Shown here piece by piece: positions 1 through 9,700 of a stretch of 64,000 bases of DNA (position 1 is its first letter; each line of letters begins with the position of its first letter). A program made the position numbers and the translations under genes. The DNA is taken from assembly GCF_003116015.1 (NCBI RefSeq), contig NZ_LGQZ01000057.1:1-64000 (forward strand), given 5' to 3'. The DNA is from Azospirillum sp. TSO22-1. GTDB lineage: Bacteria > Pseudomonadota > Alphaproteobacteria > Azospirillales > Azospirillaceae. A model generated the notes under the pieces. The model was not told the DNA's origin, searched no databases, and saw only the letters and a list, made by a program, of their open reading frames with translations.

Positions 1-111
1 AGGTGAAGAACGACCCGGCGGTGATCCGCGCCTACCTCGGCGAGGAGGAGAGCGAAGACCTGCCGCCTGAGATCGCCAAGGATCTGGCCCAGAACACGGA
101 GGTCCCCCGCC

Positions 112-119
<8 letters not shown>
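1..119 (+). CDS. livG: LivG-type ABC transporter ATP-binding protein, C-terminal end (partial)
   Basis: Only the last 38 codons are in the window, reading from base 3. They give the typical tail of a branched-chain amino-acid transporter ATPase (DPAVIRAYLGEE: the new-subunit 'P.V..AYLG' end shared by LivG and LivF proteins), followed by an acidic extension. The TAG stop at 117-119 overlaps the start of the next ATPase gene by 8 bases, as in liv operons where livG and livF are translationally coupled. The tail-motif assignment is from family knowledge; the rest of the protein lies upstream of the window. Confidence 0.8.
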
Positions 120-821
<702 letters not shown>

Positions 822-822
<1 letters not shown>

Positions 823-1175
823 TGGAAAACCTTCTCGGCGCCTCGCCTGGCGTCTTCATCGGGCTGACGCTGGTGGTGTTCGGCGGCTGCGGCTGGCTGA
901 CCGGCCAGTCCCTGGCGTCCGGCTGGAAGCCGCTGGGGGCGGTGTTCGGCTACGCCGCGCTGCTCGGTGCCGGCGACCGCTTCCTGGTCTTCGGGCTGTT
1001 CGGCGGCGAACTGCTGTCGGGCTGGGGCTACCTGTTCCACACCAGCGTGCTGGCGGTGATCGTCTGGCTGTCCTACTCGGCCGGCATGGCCCGGCGCATG
1101 GTGCGCCAGTATCCCTGGCTGTACGAGCGCATCGGCCTGTTCGGCTGGCGCGAGCGGCGCCGGCAACTCGCGTAG
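822..1175 (+). CDS. Small integral membrane protein of the liv operon
   Basis: 117 residues, start overlapping the livF stop by one base. There are three likely membrane segments: about residues 11-30 ([16 protein letters not shown]), 37-60 ([22 protein letters not shown]) and 67-88 ([16 protein letters not shown]). A basic tail follows ([21 protein letters not shown]). I do not know a function. Small membrane proteins of this shape directly after livF are common in alphaproteobacteria (possibly the DUF6867 family, from memory and unverified). Its tight coupling suggests a role connected with the transporter. Confidence 0.75.
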
Positions 1176-1290
1176 AACCCATTGCCCCCCGACCCCGCTG
1201 TCGCAGGGGAGGGTGGGGGCAAGTCACGGAGCGTCCACCCCCTTTCCGCACCCGCCGGAGCCTCTCCGGGCGGGAAGGGGGACACTCGCG

Positions 1291-1336
1291 CGCCGGCCGC
1301 CCCTCCAACGCGGGGTGCGGCGGCCGGCGGCCTTTT
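1291..1336 (+). terminator. GC-rich hairpin with T-run after the liv operon
   Basis: An 11-bp perfect stem (cgccggccgcc at 1291-1301 with ggcggccggcg at 1319-1329) is followed by CCTTTTCC. It resembles an intrinsic terminator ending the liv operon. The 1180-1270 stretch before it is another G/C-tract element with ccccgaccc/ggggaggg runs resembling the longer repeat at 50843-50948. Confidence 0.55.
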
Positions 1337-1363
1337 CCTGAACAGCATACGGGAGGGTCGAGC

Positions 1364-3019
1364 ATGCCTGGGGACACGCGCCGCAGTTTCTGGACCATCG
1401 GGCGGAAGGTCACCGCCGCCTTCGTCGCCGCGCTGCTCGGCGGCTTCGTCGCCATCATGGGCATGCAGGCGGCCATGCAGTACCGCGACGCCGTCCGGCT
1501 CGCCGCGCACGACGCCCGCGTGAAGACGGAGATGCTCGCCAACGCCGTGCGCGTCGGCATCCTGGCCGGCGACGGCGCCGCGGTGGAGAGCGAGTTCATG
1601 CCGCTCGCCAACTCCGACGAGGTGCAACTGGCCTCGCTGCGCGCGCTGTCGGTGTCGGTCGGGACGCTGGTGGACTTCGCCAACCCGCGCTTCGCCCGCT
1701 ACGACCTCGGCGCCGACGCGGATCTGGCCGAGGCCGCGAAGGGTGGGGCAGGGGTGCAGGTGCGCTCCGGCAACGGGCACATCGTGGTGGCGGTGCCGGT
1801 GGTGAGCGGCAAGAGCAACCGGCTGATCGGTGTCCTCCAGATCGCCTGGAGCCTGGAGGAGCAGGCCGCCGCCATCCAGGGCCAGATGCGCGGGCAGGTG
1901 GCCGCGGCGCTGCTGGCGCTGGCGGTGCAGATCCTGCTGCTCAACGTCCTGCTCGGCCGCGTGGTGGTGACGCCGCTGCGCGCCATGGCCGCGGTGATGG
2001 CGCAACTGGCGCGCGGCGACACCGGCGTAGCGGTGCCCGGCGCCGGGCGGCGCGACGAGATCGGCGACATGGCGGACTCGCTGCGCGTCTTCCGCGACAA
2101 CGCCGAAGCCATCCAGCGGATGCACGCCGACCAGGTCGAGGCGGCCACCCACGCGGAGCGCGACAAGCGCGCCGCGCTCCGCGCCCTCGCCGACCGCTTC
2201 CAGAGCCGGGTGAGCCGGCTGGTGGAGGGCATCGCGGCCGCCGCGCAGGGCATGGCCGGCAGCGCCGGCACCATGGCGGAGGAGGCCGGCGGTGCCTCGG
2301 TACGGTCGCAGGAGGCGGCGGGGGAGGCGACCGCCATCCTCGGCAACGTCCGCTCCGCAGCGGCGGCGGCGACCGAACTGGCCGGTTCCATCCACGGCAT
2401 CGAGGAGCAGGTCGGCCATTCCGCGCGCATCGCCGGCGCCGCGGTGGCGCACGCCGGCCGCACCAACGAGACGGTGCAGGGCCTGATCGCCAGTGCCGAG
2501 CGGATCGGGCAGGTGGTCGAGCTGATCCACGCCATCGCCAAGCAGACCAACCTGCTGGCCCTCAACGCCACCATCGAGGCGGCCAGGGCAGGGGAGGCCG
2601 GCAAGGGGTTCGCGGTGGTGGCCAGCGAGGTGAAGGGCCTTGCCGACCAGACCGCCAGGGCGACCGGCGAGATCAACGCGCACGTCGTCGCCATGCAGGG
2701 CGTGACCCGCGAGGCCGCGGCGGCGATCCAGGTCATCGCCGCGACGATCACCGAGATCGATTCCATCGCCGGCTCCGTCACTGCCGCGGTCGGCGAGCAG
2801 AACGCCGCCACCCGGGAGATCGCGCGGGCGGTGGAGATGGCGGCGCTCGGCACCCAGGGCGTCTCCTCGGCCGTCGCCGGGCTGGCGCACACGGCCGAAA
2901 GCGCGGGCGGCACCGCGGCGGCCGTGCTGTCGGCGGCGCGCGGCCTGTGCGAGCGGACCGGCGCGCTGTCCGCCGAGATGGCGGGCTTCCTGGACGAGGT
3001 GCGCTCCCAGGCCGCATGA
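1364..3019 (+). CDS. Methyl-accepting chemotaxis protein
   Basis: 551-residue membrane chemoreceptor. A first transmembrane helix lies at about residues 14-33 ([19 protein letters not shown]). A short periplasmic sensor of about 150 residues follows, then a second helix at about 180-205 ([18 protein letters not shown]) and a HAMP linker ([17 protein letters not shown]). The long signalling domain carries the conserved hairpin tip ([19 protein letters not shown], then [16 protein letters not shown]) that contacts CheA/CheW. The ligand is unknown and the C-terminus lacks a CheR-binding pentapeptide. The gene has GGAGG about 10 bases before the ATG and is a single transcription unit between two hairpins. 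Confidence 0.95.
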   Translation: MPGDTRRSFWTIGRKVTAAFVAALLGGFVAIMGMQAAMQYRDAVRLAAHDARVKTEMLANAVRVGILAGDGAAVESEFMPLANSDEVQLASLRALSVSVGTLVDFANPRFARYDLGADADLAEAAKGGAGVQVRSGNGHIVVAVPVVSGKSNRLIGVLQIAWSLEEQAAAIQGQMRGQVAAALLALAVQILLLNVLLGRVVVTPLRAMAAVMAQLARGDTGVAVPGAGRRDEIGDMADSLRVFRDNAEAIQRMHADQVEAATHAERDKRAALRALADRFQSRVSRLVEGIAAAAQGMAGSAGTMAEEAGGASVRSQEAAGEATAILGNVRSAAAAATELAGSIHGIEEQVGHSARIAGAAVAHAGRTNETVQGLIASAERIGQVVELIHAIAKQTNLLALNATIEAARAGEAGKGFAVVASEVKGLADQTARATGEINAHVVAMQGVTREAAAAIQVIAATITEIDSIAGSVTAAVGEQNAATREIARAVEMAALGTQGVSSAVAGLAHTAESAGGTAAAVLSAARGLCERTGALSAEMAGFLDEVRSQAA

Positions 3020-3024
3020 GCAGC

Positions 3025-3058
3025 CTGGAGCGCGGCGCTTGCGCCGCTGCGCTCCAGC
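3025..3058 (+). terminator. Stem-loop after the chemoreceptor gene
   Basis: CTGGAGCGC (3025-3033) pairs with GCGCTCCAG (3050-3058), with an inner GGCGC/GCGCC stem. It lies 5 bases after the chemoreceptor stop and lacks a clear T-run, so it is either a weak terminator or a 3'-end stabiliser. Confidence 0.5.
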
Positions 3059-3190
3059 CTGTATACAGACCCCAGCATCAAGAGTTGGGCTGACGCCCAA
3101 CACCAACCTGCCGACCCGGGCAAGGTGGTGCTCCCGCGAGGGAGGATGTGGCCGTACCGGCAACCAAACGGGACCGAGCCGCCGCGTCAG

Positions 3191-3222
3191 CCCTCCTCGC
3201 CGAACCAGAGGAGGGATTTTTT
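3191..3222 (+). promoter_or_regulatory. Hairpin plus T-run that contains the ribosome binding site of the next gene
   Basis: CCCTCCTC (3191-3198) and GAGGAGGG (3208-3215) form a perfect 8-bp stem with a 9-base loop, followed by A and six Ts, and the ATG at 3223 follows at once. The right arm is itself the only Shine-Dalgarno-like sequence for the gene at 3223. The same element therefore looks like an intrinsic terminator and like a hairpin that hides the ribosome binding site. Confidence 0.6.
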
Positions 3223-3525
3223 ATGCCGGACAGCCTTTCCATCGCCCCGCTCGACCTGTCGCAGCCCGACCTGTCGCTGATCCTCGGCCCGGACGACACC
3301 GCTGTCGCCGTTGGCCCGTGTCCATTGCCGGGCAACGGCCGCCGCTTCGTGCGCGGCACGGTGTACGTCGTGGTGCACCGCCGCTTCGGGCTGTGGACGC
3401 ACGTCTACCGGGTTCTCGAGGAGGACCGGCCGGGCCGGATGCAGGTGCACCTGGACAAGGTCTTCACCGGCGACCGCCTGGATGAGGCGCGGGGCTGGGC
3501 GCGGTCCGCGAGCCTGGAAAGATGA
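3223..3525 (+). CDS. Hypothetical protein, 100 residues
   Basis: No recognised family. The frame is open from 3148, but the ATG at 3223 is preferred because GAGGAGGG lies 7 bases upstream. The protein is soluble, with a hydrophobic acidic N-terminus (LDLSQPDLSLILGPDDTAVAVG) and a basic beta-rich middle (RFVRGTVYVVVHRRFGLWTHVYRV). No signal peptide, cysteines in motif or metal site is visible apart from scattered His. It is convergent with the secreted-protein gene at 3533, 7 bases away. Codon bias matches the neighbours, so I take it as real. Confidence 0.55.
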   Translation: MPDSLSIAPLDLSQPDLSLILGPDDTAVAVGPCPLPGNGRRFVRGTVYVVVHRRFGLWTHVYRVLEEDRPGRMQVHLDKVFTGDRLDEARGWARSASLER

Positions 3526-3532
3526 GCCTTGC

Positions 3533-4066
3533 TCACCGTCCTGAATGCGGGGAATGCGAGGGTGTCCCGGAGGAACCGCCTTGCAGCAGGGCTCGCCCGA
3601 CCAACCCGAAGTCCCGCTCGACGTCCCGGGTGAACCGTTCAAGCTCTCGCTGAACGGCGGATAGGGCGTCCGCCACCGGATCTCGCGGAACCGGAGGCCG
3701 CACTTCGGCGGTGTACGTCTGCATCGGTTCCGGATCAACGCCGGGCGGTTGGGAGGACATGGGGCGAGTATCGTCGTCGTCTCCAGCGCCTGCCCGGTTG
3801 GGCTTCGGAGGAAGCGCCGTCGTTTTCAAGCCGTCGGCGCCCGCGGCATGCTTGCTTCCGCCTTTCGAGCTGGCGACCTTCCCCCCGTGGGAAGGCGTCG
3901 CGTCGTTCGTGTTGCGGGCGAAGGTGTCCAGGCACATCCCCTGCTGCCGGGCCCGATCCAGCGCATTCCCCGTCAGGAGCCAGCAGTCCAGCGTTTCCGC
4001 CCCGCACACGGACACGAACGAAAACACCGCGAGCGCCAATGCGCAGCATCGAAGCACGCGCGCCAT
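3533..4066 (-). CDS. Hypothetical exported protein
   Basis: 177 residues starting at the ATG preceded by GGGAGGAAGTCGAC. The N-terminus is a signal peptide (MARVLRCCALALAVFSFVS, likely cleaved after VCGA). The mature part begins ETLDCWLLTGNALDRARQQG with two cysteines, then a low-complexity linker rich in Lys, Gly, Pro and Asp, and an acidic/basic C-terminal helix (ALSAVQRELERFTRDVERDFGLVGRALLQGG). No family is recognised. It stands alone, convergent with the preceding small gene. The 190 bases upstream (4067-4256) hold its promoter and no further gene. Confidence 0.6.
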   Translation of the reverse strand: MARVLRCCALALAVFSFVSVCGAETLDCWLLTGNALDRARQQGMCLDTFARNTNDATPSHGGKVASSKGGSKHAAGADGLKTTALPPKPNRAGAGDDDDTRPMSSQPPGVDPEPMQTYTAEVRPPVPRDPVADALSAVQRELERFTRDVERDFGLVGRALLQGGSSGTPSHSPHSGR

Positions 4067-4256
4067 GTCGACTTCCTCCCTTCGCCGTCTCGACCGCGGC
4101 GTCTCCACCGAAGACATACAAGCCGTCCTCGGCAGTATTCCCCGGGAAAAAGCGAGGAGATGGAGCGTTCGGCATACCCCCGCGGAACAGGTGCGGAGAG
4201 TGGCGCCCCACAGGTGATGAAACTGAGAACCGGGAGGCAGTCGGCGATACAGACCC

Positions 4257-6479
4257 TCAGGCACGCCGGGTGGCACACCAGCGCCGCCAGACGGCGCGGT
4301 AGAGACGTTCCATCTGCCGGGCCTTGAGCGGCCCGTCGCAGAGGGGGGACGCCTTGACGTGTGCCCGCAGTCCCGACCGCATCGCGGCCAGCCGTGGCAG
4401 GTCGGATGCCAGCCGGGCGGCGATCGCCACATACTCCTCCTCATCGCCGGCGATCAGGTCGGCCATCCCCAATGTCTTCAGCATGGCGGCCGACCAGCGG
4501 CTGACCATGGTGCCGCGCGGCAGCGTCACCACCGGCACCCCCATCCACAGCGCCTCGAAGGTCGTCGTCGAACCGCAGAAAGGGAAGGGGTCGAGCGCGA
4601 CGTCGATCCGGTCGTAGAGCGCCAGATGCGACACCACCCGGTCGATCGAGGCCAGCAGCTGGACCCGGCGGGTGTCCACGCCGGCGGCGGTGAGCCGCGA
4701 CAGGGTGCGGTCGCGCAGTTCGGGGTTCTCGTACCGGTCGATGTATTTCAGGACCAGCCGTGCCGTCGGCAGGCGGTCGAGCAGCCGCGCCCAGAGGTCG
4801 AGAACCTCCCCCGTGACCTTGGCCGGGTTGTTGAAACAGCCGAAGGTCGGCTGTCCCGTGACCGCCATCGGGGGCAGCATGGGAGCCGGCGCGTGCCGCA
4901 GCGGCGTGGTGACGTAGAAGCTCGGCAGGCGGAGGATGCGTTCCGTGAAGCCCTCCTCGCTGTCCCGCGGGCAGAGGGTGGGATCGGCGATGAGATAGTC
5001 CATCACCTCCATGCCGCTGGTGGCGATGTCGTGGAAGCTGATCTGGATCGGCGCCGGGCAGCGGGCGCACACCAGCGGCCGGTTGCCGTCGAAGCGGCCG
5101 GCCATGCTCACCAGAATGTCGATGCCGTCGGCGCGGATGCTGTCGGCAATGGCGTCGTCGCTGGCTTCGGCCACCGGGCGCCAGTGATCGGCATGGTGCT
5201 GGAAGTTTGCGGTGATGCTGTCCGAAATGTCGGAACAGGCATAGCAGAAGACCTCGACCGCGCGGTGGTCATGGGCCGTCAGCACCGGCAGCAGGTTCCG
5301 AGCGACGGCATGGTTCCGGAAATCGTAGGACAGATAACCGATGCGCAGCCGGCGGTCCGGGTCGGGAAGGTTGCCGTGCGGCTTGACCTCGGCGTGATGG
5401 GGGCGGGCGAAACGGTTTCCGTGCCGCCGGTGCTCCGCAAAGACCATCGCGGGGTCATGGGACTCGTAGGCGAGGGTGAGGAGGAGGTTGCGCATCGCAA
5501 CCTCGAAATCTGGATCGGCCTCCAGGGCCCGGTCGCACCAGTCCCTGGATTTGCCGGGGGCGCCCCGGGCGTTTTCGATGCTGCAGAGGCCGATGAGGAC
5601 GTTGGGGTCGTAGTTGGGATTGCTCGGCGGCAGGCCGGCCACCTTGAGGTAGCATGCTTCCGATTCGGCCAGACGCCCCTGGAAAAAGAGGATCTTGCCC
5701 AACAGGCCATGGAGTTCCGCGGCCTCCGGCCAGCGGAGCAGGCCCCGCCGGAGAACGGCTTCCGCCTCCCGCATCCGCCCCAGCTTTTCCAGGGTACCGC
5801 CCAAGGCGCCGTAATGGGCGGCCTCGTCCATTCCCAAGGCGAGCGCGGCTTCGTAATGAGGGACGGCGTCCGCGTAGCGCCTCAGTGTGATCAGGGCGTT
5901 GGCAAGGTTGATCCGTACCCTGGAATAGTCCGGGCGCAGGGCAATGGCGTCCCGGTAGGCGGCCACCGCATCCTCAAGCCGTTCGAGGGACCGGAGGGCG
6001 ACGCCCTGGTTGAACCAGGCTTCCGGAAAATCGGGCCGCAGGGCGATGGCCTGACGGTAGCGCGCCGTCGCCTCCTGCGGCCGGTCCGTGGTCCGCAACA
6101 GGTTGCCCAGGTTGTAAAGGATGTCCGCGGAGCCGGTCGGGTCGATCGTGATCGCGCGGGCGTAGCCGGCGACGGCCTCCTCCACCCGTCCAAGCCCTTT
6201 CAGCGTCGCACCGAGATGGGCGTAGACCTCCATCAAGCCGGGCTGCGCGGCAACCGCCCGCCGGATTTTCTCCAGCGCAGCGGCCGGCGCATCGGCTTTG
6301 CCGGCGATCCGGCACAGGCGCAGCAGGGTGTCGGGATGGTCCGGCCGCAGGCCCAGGATCGCCGAGCAGTGCCGGCGGGCATCGTTCCAGCGTCCCTCCG
6401 CCAGGAGACCGTCAACCTGGGCGAGGGCCTGTTCCAAGGAGAGGGATGTCTGGAGCGGACGAAGCTGGGCGTTGCTCAT
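4257..6479 (-). CDS. TPR/SPINDLY-type glycosyltransferase (GT41-like)
   Basis: 740 residues from the ATG at 6479. The first ~330 residues are a ladder of tetratricopeptide repeats (for example GRVEEAVAGYARAITIDP, ERLEDAVAAYRDAIALRP). The rest is an O-GlcNAc-transferase-like catalytic region of the SPINDLY/GT41 family: RIGYLSYDFRNHAVARNLLP, CPAPIQISFHDIATSGMEVM, FGCFNNPAKVTGEVLDLW and DVALDPFPFCGSTTTFEALW. The last is the nucleotide-sugar end. Such enzymes transfer a sugar to Ser/Thr (or Asn) of cytoplasmic acceptor proteins. The frame stays open to 6896 and an ATG at 6689 would add 70 basic residues, so the start is uncertain. It is divergent from the giant surface-protein gene at 6778, which makes that Ser/Thr-rich protein a likely acceptor (inference). 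Confidence 0.87.
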   Translation of the reverse strand: MSNAQLRPLQTSLSLEQALAQVDGLLAEGRWNDARRHCSAILGLRPDHPDTLLRLCRIAGKADAPAAALEKIRRAVAAQPGLMEVYAHLGATLKGLGRVEEAVAGYARAITIDPTGSADILYNLGNLLRTTDRPQEATARYRQAIALRPDFPEAWFNQGVALRSLERLEDAVAAYRDAIALRPDYSRVRINLANALITLRRYADAVPHYEAALALGMDEAAHYGALGGTLEKLGRMREAEAVLRRGLLRWPEAAELHGLLGKILFFQGRLAESEACYLKVAGLPPSNPNYDPNVLIGLCSIENARGAPGKSRDWCDRALEADPDFEVAMRNLLLTLAYESHDPAMVFAEHRRHGNRFARPHHAEVKPHGNLPDPDRRLRIGYLSYDFRNHAVARNLLPVLTAHDHRAVEVFCYACSDISDSITANFQHHADHWRPVAEASDDAIADSIRADGIDILVSMAGRFDGNRPLVCARCPAPIQISFHDIATSGMEVMDYLIADPTLCPRDSEEGFTERILRLPSFYVTTPLRHAPAPMLPPMAVTGQPTFGCFNNPAKVTGEVLDLWARLLDRLPTARLVLKYIDRYENPELRDRTLSRLTAAGVDTRRVQLLASIDRVVSHLALYDRIDVALDPFPFCGSTTTFEALWMGVPVVTLPRGTMVSRWSAAMLKTLGMADLIAGDEEEYVAIAARLASDLPRLAAMRSGLRAHVKASPLCDGPLKARQMERLYRAVWRRWCATRRA

Positions 6480-6777
6480 GCTGGCCGTGACCTGGGGCGT
6501 AATCCGTTGCAGCTTACTACCTTTCCGGATGCCATTGGCAGCGACATGGATCCGGTTCAGGACAGTTCCAATGCCGTTGCGGGCTCCAGCCATGAGGTGG
6601 GAAGAGCGTGCGGCCATCCGGCGGGAGAGCCAGAGCGGCTTCCAGCGCCTCAACTCTTCATAGGCGCGAGCCTGGATTTTTTCAGACATATGTAGAATTT
6701 GCGGTAAAGGTTTCTTAGCGCCTCCGCCGTTAATGTCCCTCTGGGAGAGTCGGGGTTTGGGGAGAGAAAGAGCGGCC
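6480..6777. promoter_or_regulatory. Divergent promoter region, glycosyltransferase / giant surface protein
   Basis: 298 bases between the two preferred starts. It is less GC-rich than its flanks around 6660-6730 (tracts such as ggattttttcagacatatgtagaatttgcggtaaagg). A polypurine GGGGAGAGAAAGAG just before 6778 serves as the ribosome binding site of the surface protein. No operator could be identified. If the longer glycosyltransferase start at 6689 is right, this region shrinks to about 90 bases. Confidence 0.4.
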
Positions 6778-9700
6778 ATGACCGATCTGACTGCTTCGCA
6801 GGCGAAGAGTCCGCGTGCTGGCCAGCCGGGGAAGCGCGGGGCTGTCTCCAACCGGATCATCGCCAACCGGATCATCGCCCTTGAGCCGCGTTTCATGTTC
6901 GATGCCGCCGGTGTGGCGGTGGCGAGCGAGGGTGCCGGCCAGCACGACGCGGCCTCCCCCCAGGCCGATCATACGCAGCCGGCCGCCGATCCCGCCTTTC
7001 TGGATGTCCTGGCGCAATCGGTCCCGGCTGCGGCGGCCCGTCCCGACACCGCCCCGGCCCGTGCGGCGGACGCTCCCGTTGCCGCTCCGCCCGTTGCGGA
7101 TAGCGCACCCGCCGCCGCACCGGCGCCGGATGGGGCCGGGCGTCACGAGGTGATGTTCATCGACCCCACCGTCGCGCACTACGAAACGCTGGTCGAAGGC
7201 GCCCGTCCGGGAGTCGAGGTGGTGGTGCTCGATCCGTCCCGCGACGGGCTGGTGCAGATGGCCGACTATCTGAACGGCCGTTCGGGCATCGACAGCGTCC
7301 AGATCATGGCCCACGGCTCGGCGGGCCGCTTCGCCCTGGGGGCCGTCGACGTCAACGCCGGCACGCTGGAAACCCACGGCGCGGAGCTGGCGGCCATCGG
7401 CCGGGCGCTGGCCGAGCACGGCGATATCCTGATCTACGCCTGCAACACCGGCGCTGGCATCGACGGTCAGGCTTTCGTCATCGATCTGGCGGCGGCGACC
7501 GGCGCCGACGTGGCGGCGTCCGGCGACAACACCGGCGCTGCGGCGCTCGGCGGCAACTGGGCGCTGGAAACCCGGGCGGGAACCATCGAATCGACGGTCG
7601 CGCTGACCGCCCAGGCCCAGGACGGCTACGACGCGCTGATGACGGCGACCTTCACCTTCCAGACCGGAACCGCCAATCCGGTCTCGACGATGGGCACCGT
7701 GGGGACCAAAACCTTCATCGCCGCCGACTTCGACGGCGACGGCGACAACGACTTCATCTTCCGCAACAACTCGACCAGCCCCACCGGGGTGGATTTCTGG
7801 CGCAACAGCGGAGGAGTCTTCACCAGATTCTCGGGCGCCGTCTCGGGCAACCCCTTTTCCTCCATCACCTGGAGCGGGCCCAATTCCACGGCGCTCGCCG
7901 CCGGCTTCTCCCCCTTCTCCATGGTGGCGACCGATGTCGACGGCGACGGCGACATCGACGTCGTCAACATGGCGTCGGCGAACGGCAAGGGGATCTGGCT
8001 CAACAACAGCGGGATCTTCACCTACGCAACCAACAGCCCGACGCTGCCCACGGTCACCGCCAACACCCAGTCGGTGGCGGGCGACTTCGACGGCGACGGC
8101 GACATCGACGTCATCCTGCGCAACCAGACCGCCGCGCCGAGCGGGGTGGATTTCTGGCGGAACGACGGGGGCACCTTCACCAAAATCTCGGGCAACGTCT
8201 CGGCCAACCCCTTCTCCGCCATCACCTTCGCCGCCTCGGCCCCCAATTTCGACGCCCGCTTCATGGCCGCGGGGGACGTCGACGGTGACGGCGACATCGA
8301 CGTCATCAACATGACCGGCTCCGCCAACCCGGGCCGGGGGATCTGGCTGAACAACAGCGGCGTCTTCTCGATCGTGAGCGCAGGGAGCCTGCCGACGGCA
8401 TCCGCCAGCGGCCAGTTCGCGGCCGGCGATTTCGACGGCGACGGCGACACCGACATCGCGTTCCGCAACGGGTCCGGCACGGGCATCGATTTCTACCGCG
8501 CCAGCGGCGGCACCTTCGCGCTGGCCAGCTCGGCGAGCCCCTTTTCCGCGATCATTTTTTGCGGCGGGGCAAACGCGAACTTCAATTACGACCTGATGAC
8601 CACGGTCGACATCGACGGCGACGGCGACCTGGACATCGCCAACCTCGCCAGTTCCGCCGGGAGGGGCACCTTCCTCAACAACCTGACGCCACCACAGCTC
8701 ACCTCGGTGGTGGTTGGCGGGGTGACGGTCAACAATGTGGACAACCCGACCGGCGCCAGCCTCACGCCCACCATCACGCTGACGTTCAACAAGAGCATCC
8801 AGTCGGCCGGCACCGGCACCATCTCCATCCGCGACTACGGCACCGGCACCCTGGTGGGGAGCGCCATCACCGCCACCGACACCAGCAAGGTTTCCGGCGT
8901 CGGCTCCGGTTCCACCATCACCATCACGCCGGGCGTCACGCTGAGCGGCGGCACCCGATACTACCTGCAGATCGACAAGGGCGCCTTCTTCGACAGCGAC
9001 GGCGCCACCCTCGGCCGCGTGGACATGATCAACAACGCGACGATGGGCCTGACCTCCAAGACCTTGTTCGATTTCACCACCAACGCGGTCCCGACCCTCG
9101 ATCTGAACGGCGCCGGCAGCAGCGGGACCGGCAATACGGTGACGCTGGCGGGTGCCGCGGGCGGTCTGGTCGACGCCACCGCCACCGCCGGCGATACGGA
9201 GAACGACAGCGCCACCTGGAATGGTGCCACGCTGACGGTGAAGCGCACCGCCACCGCCGGCACGGCGAACGGCGCCTGGTCGTCCGACGTGTTCGGCTTC
9301 ACCGGGGCGTCCGGGATCACCATCAGCAGCGGCGACCTGAAAAGCGGCTCCACCACCATCGGCACGGCGACGAACAGCGGGGGCACCCTCAGCATCACCT
9401 TCAACAGCAGCGCCACCACGGCGCTGGTCACCAGCGTCGTCAAGGGCGTCACCTACAGCAACAGCACGCCGGCGGGCAACGCGACCGTCACCTTCGCCCT
9501 GACCGACGGTTCGGGCAACAGCACCAGCGCCGACGTGTCGGTGACGAGTTCCGACATCTACGTCACCACCACGACCGACAGCGCGACGGTCGACGTCACC
9601 GGCGGGGTCAGCTTCTCCGAAGCGGTGGCGATCGCCAACGCCCAGTCCGGCGCCGACACGCTGATCATGGGCAGCGGCTTCACCGGCGCCATGACCCTGG

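Noticed and set aside
1073..3163. Very long open frame on the minus strand opposite the chemoreceptor
   Set aside because: Low-complexity Arg/Ala/Gly/His product antisense to a clear chemoreceptor gene; typical of high-GC third-position bias.
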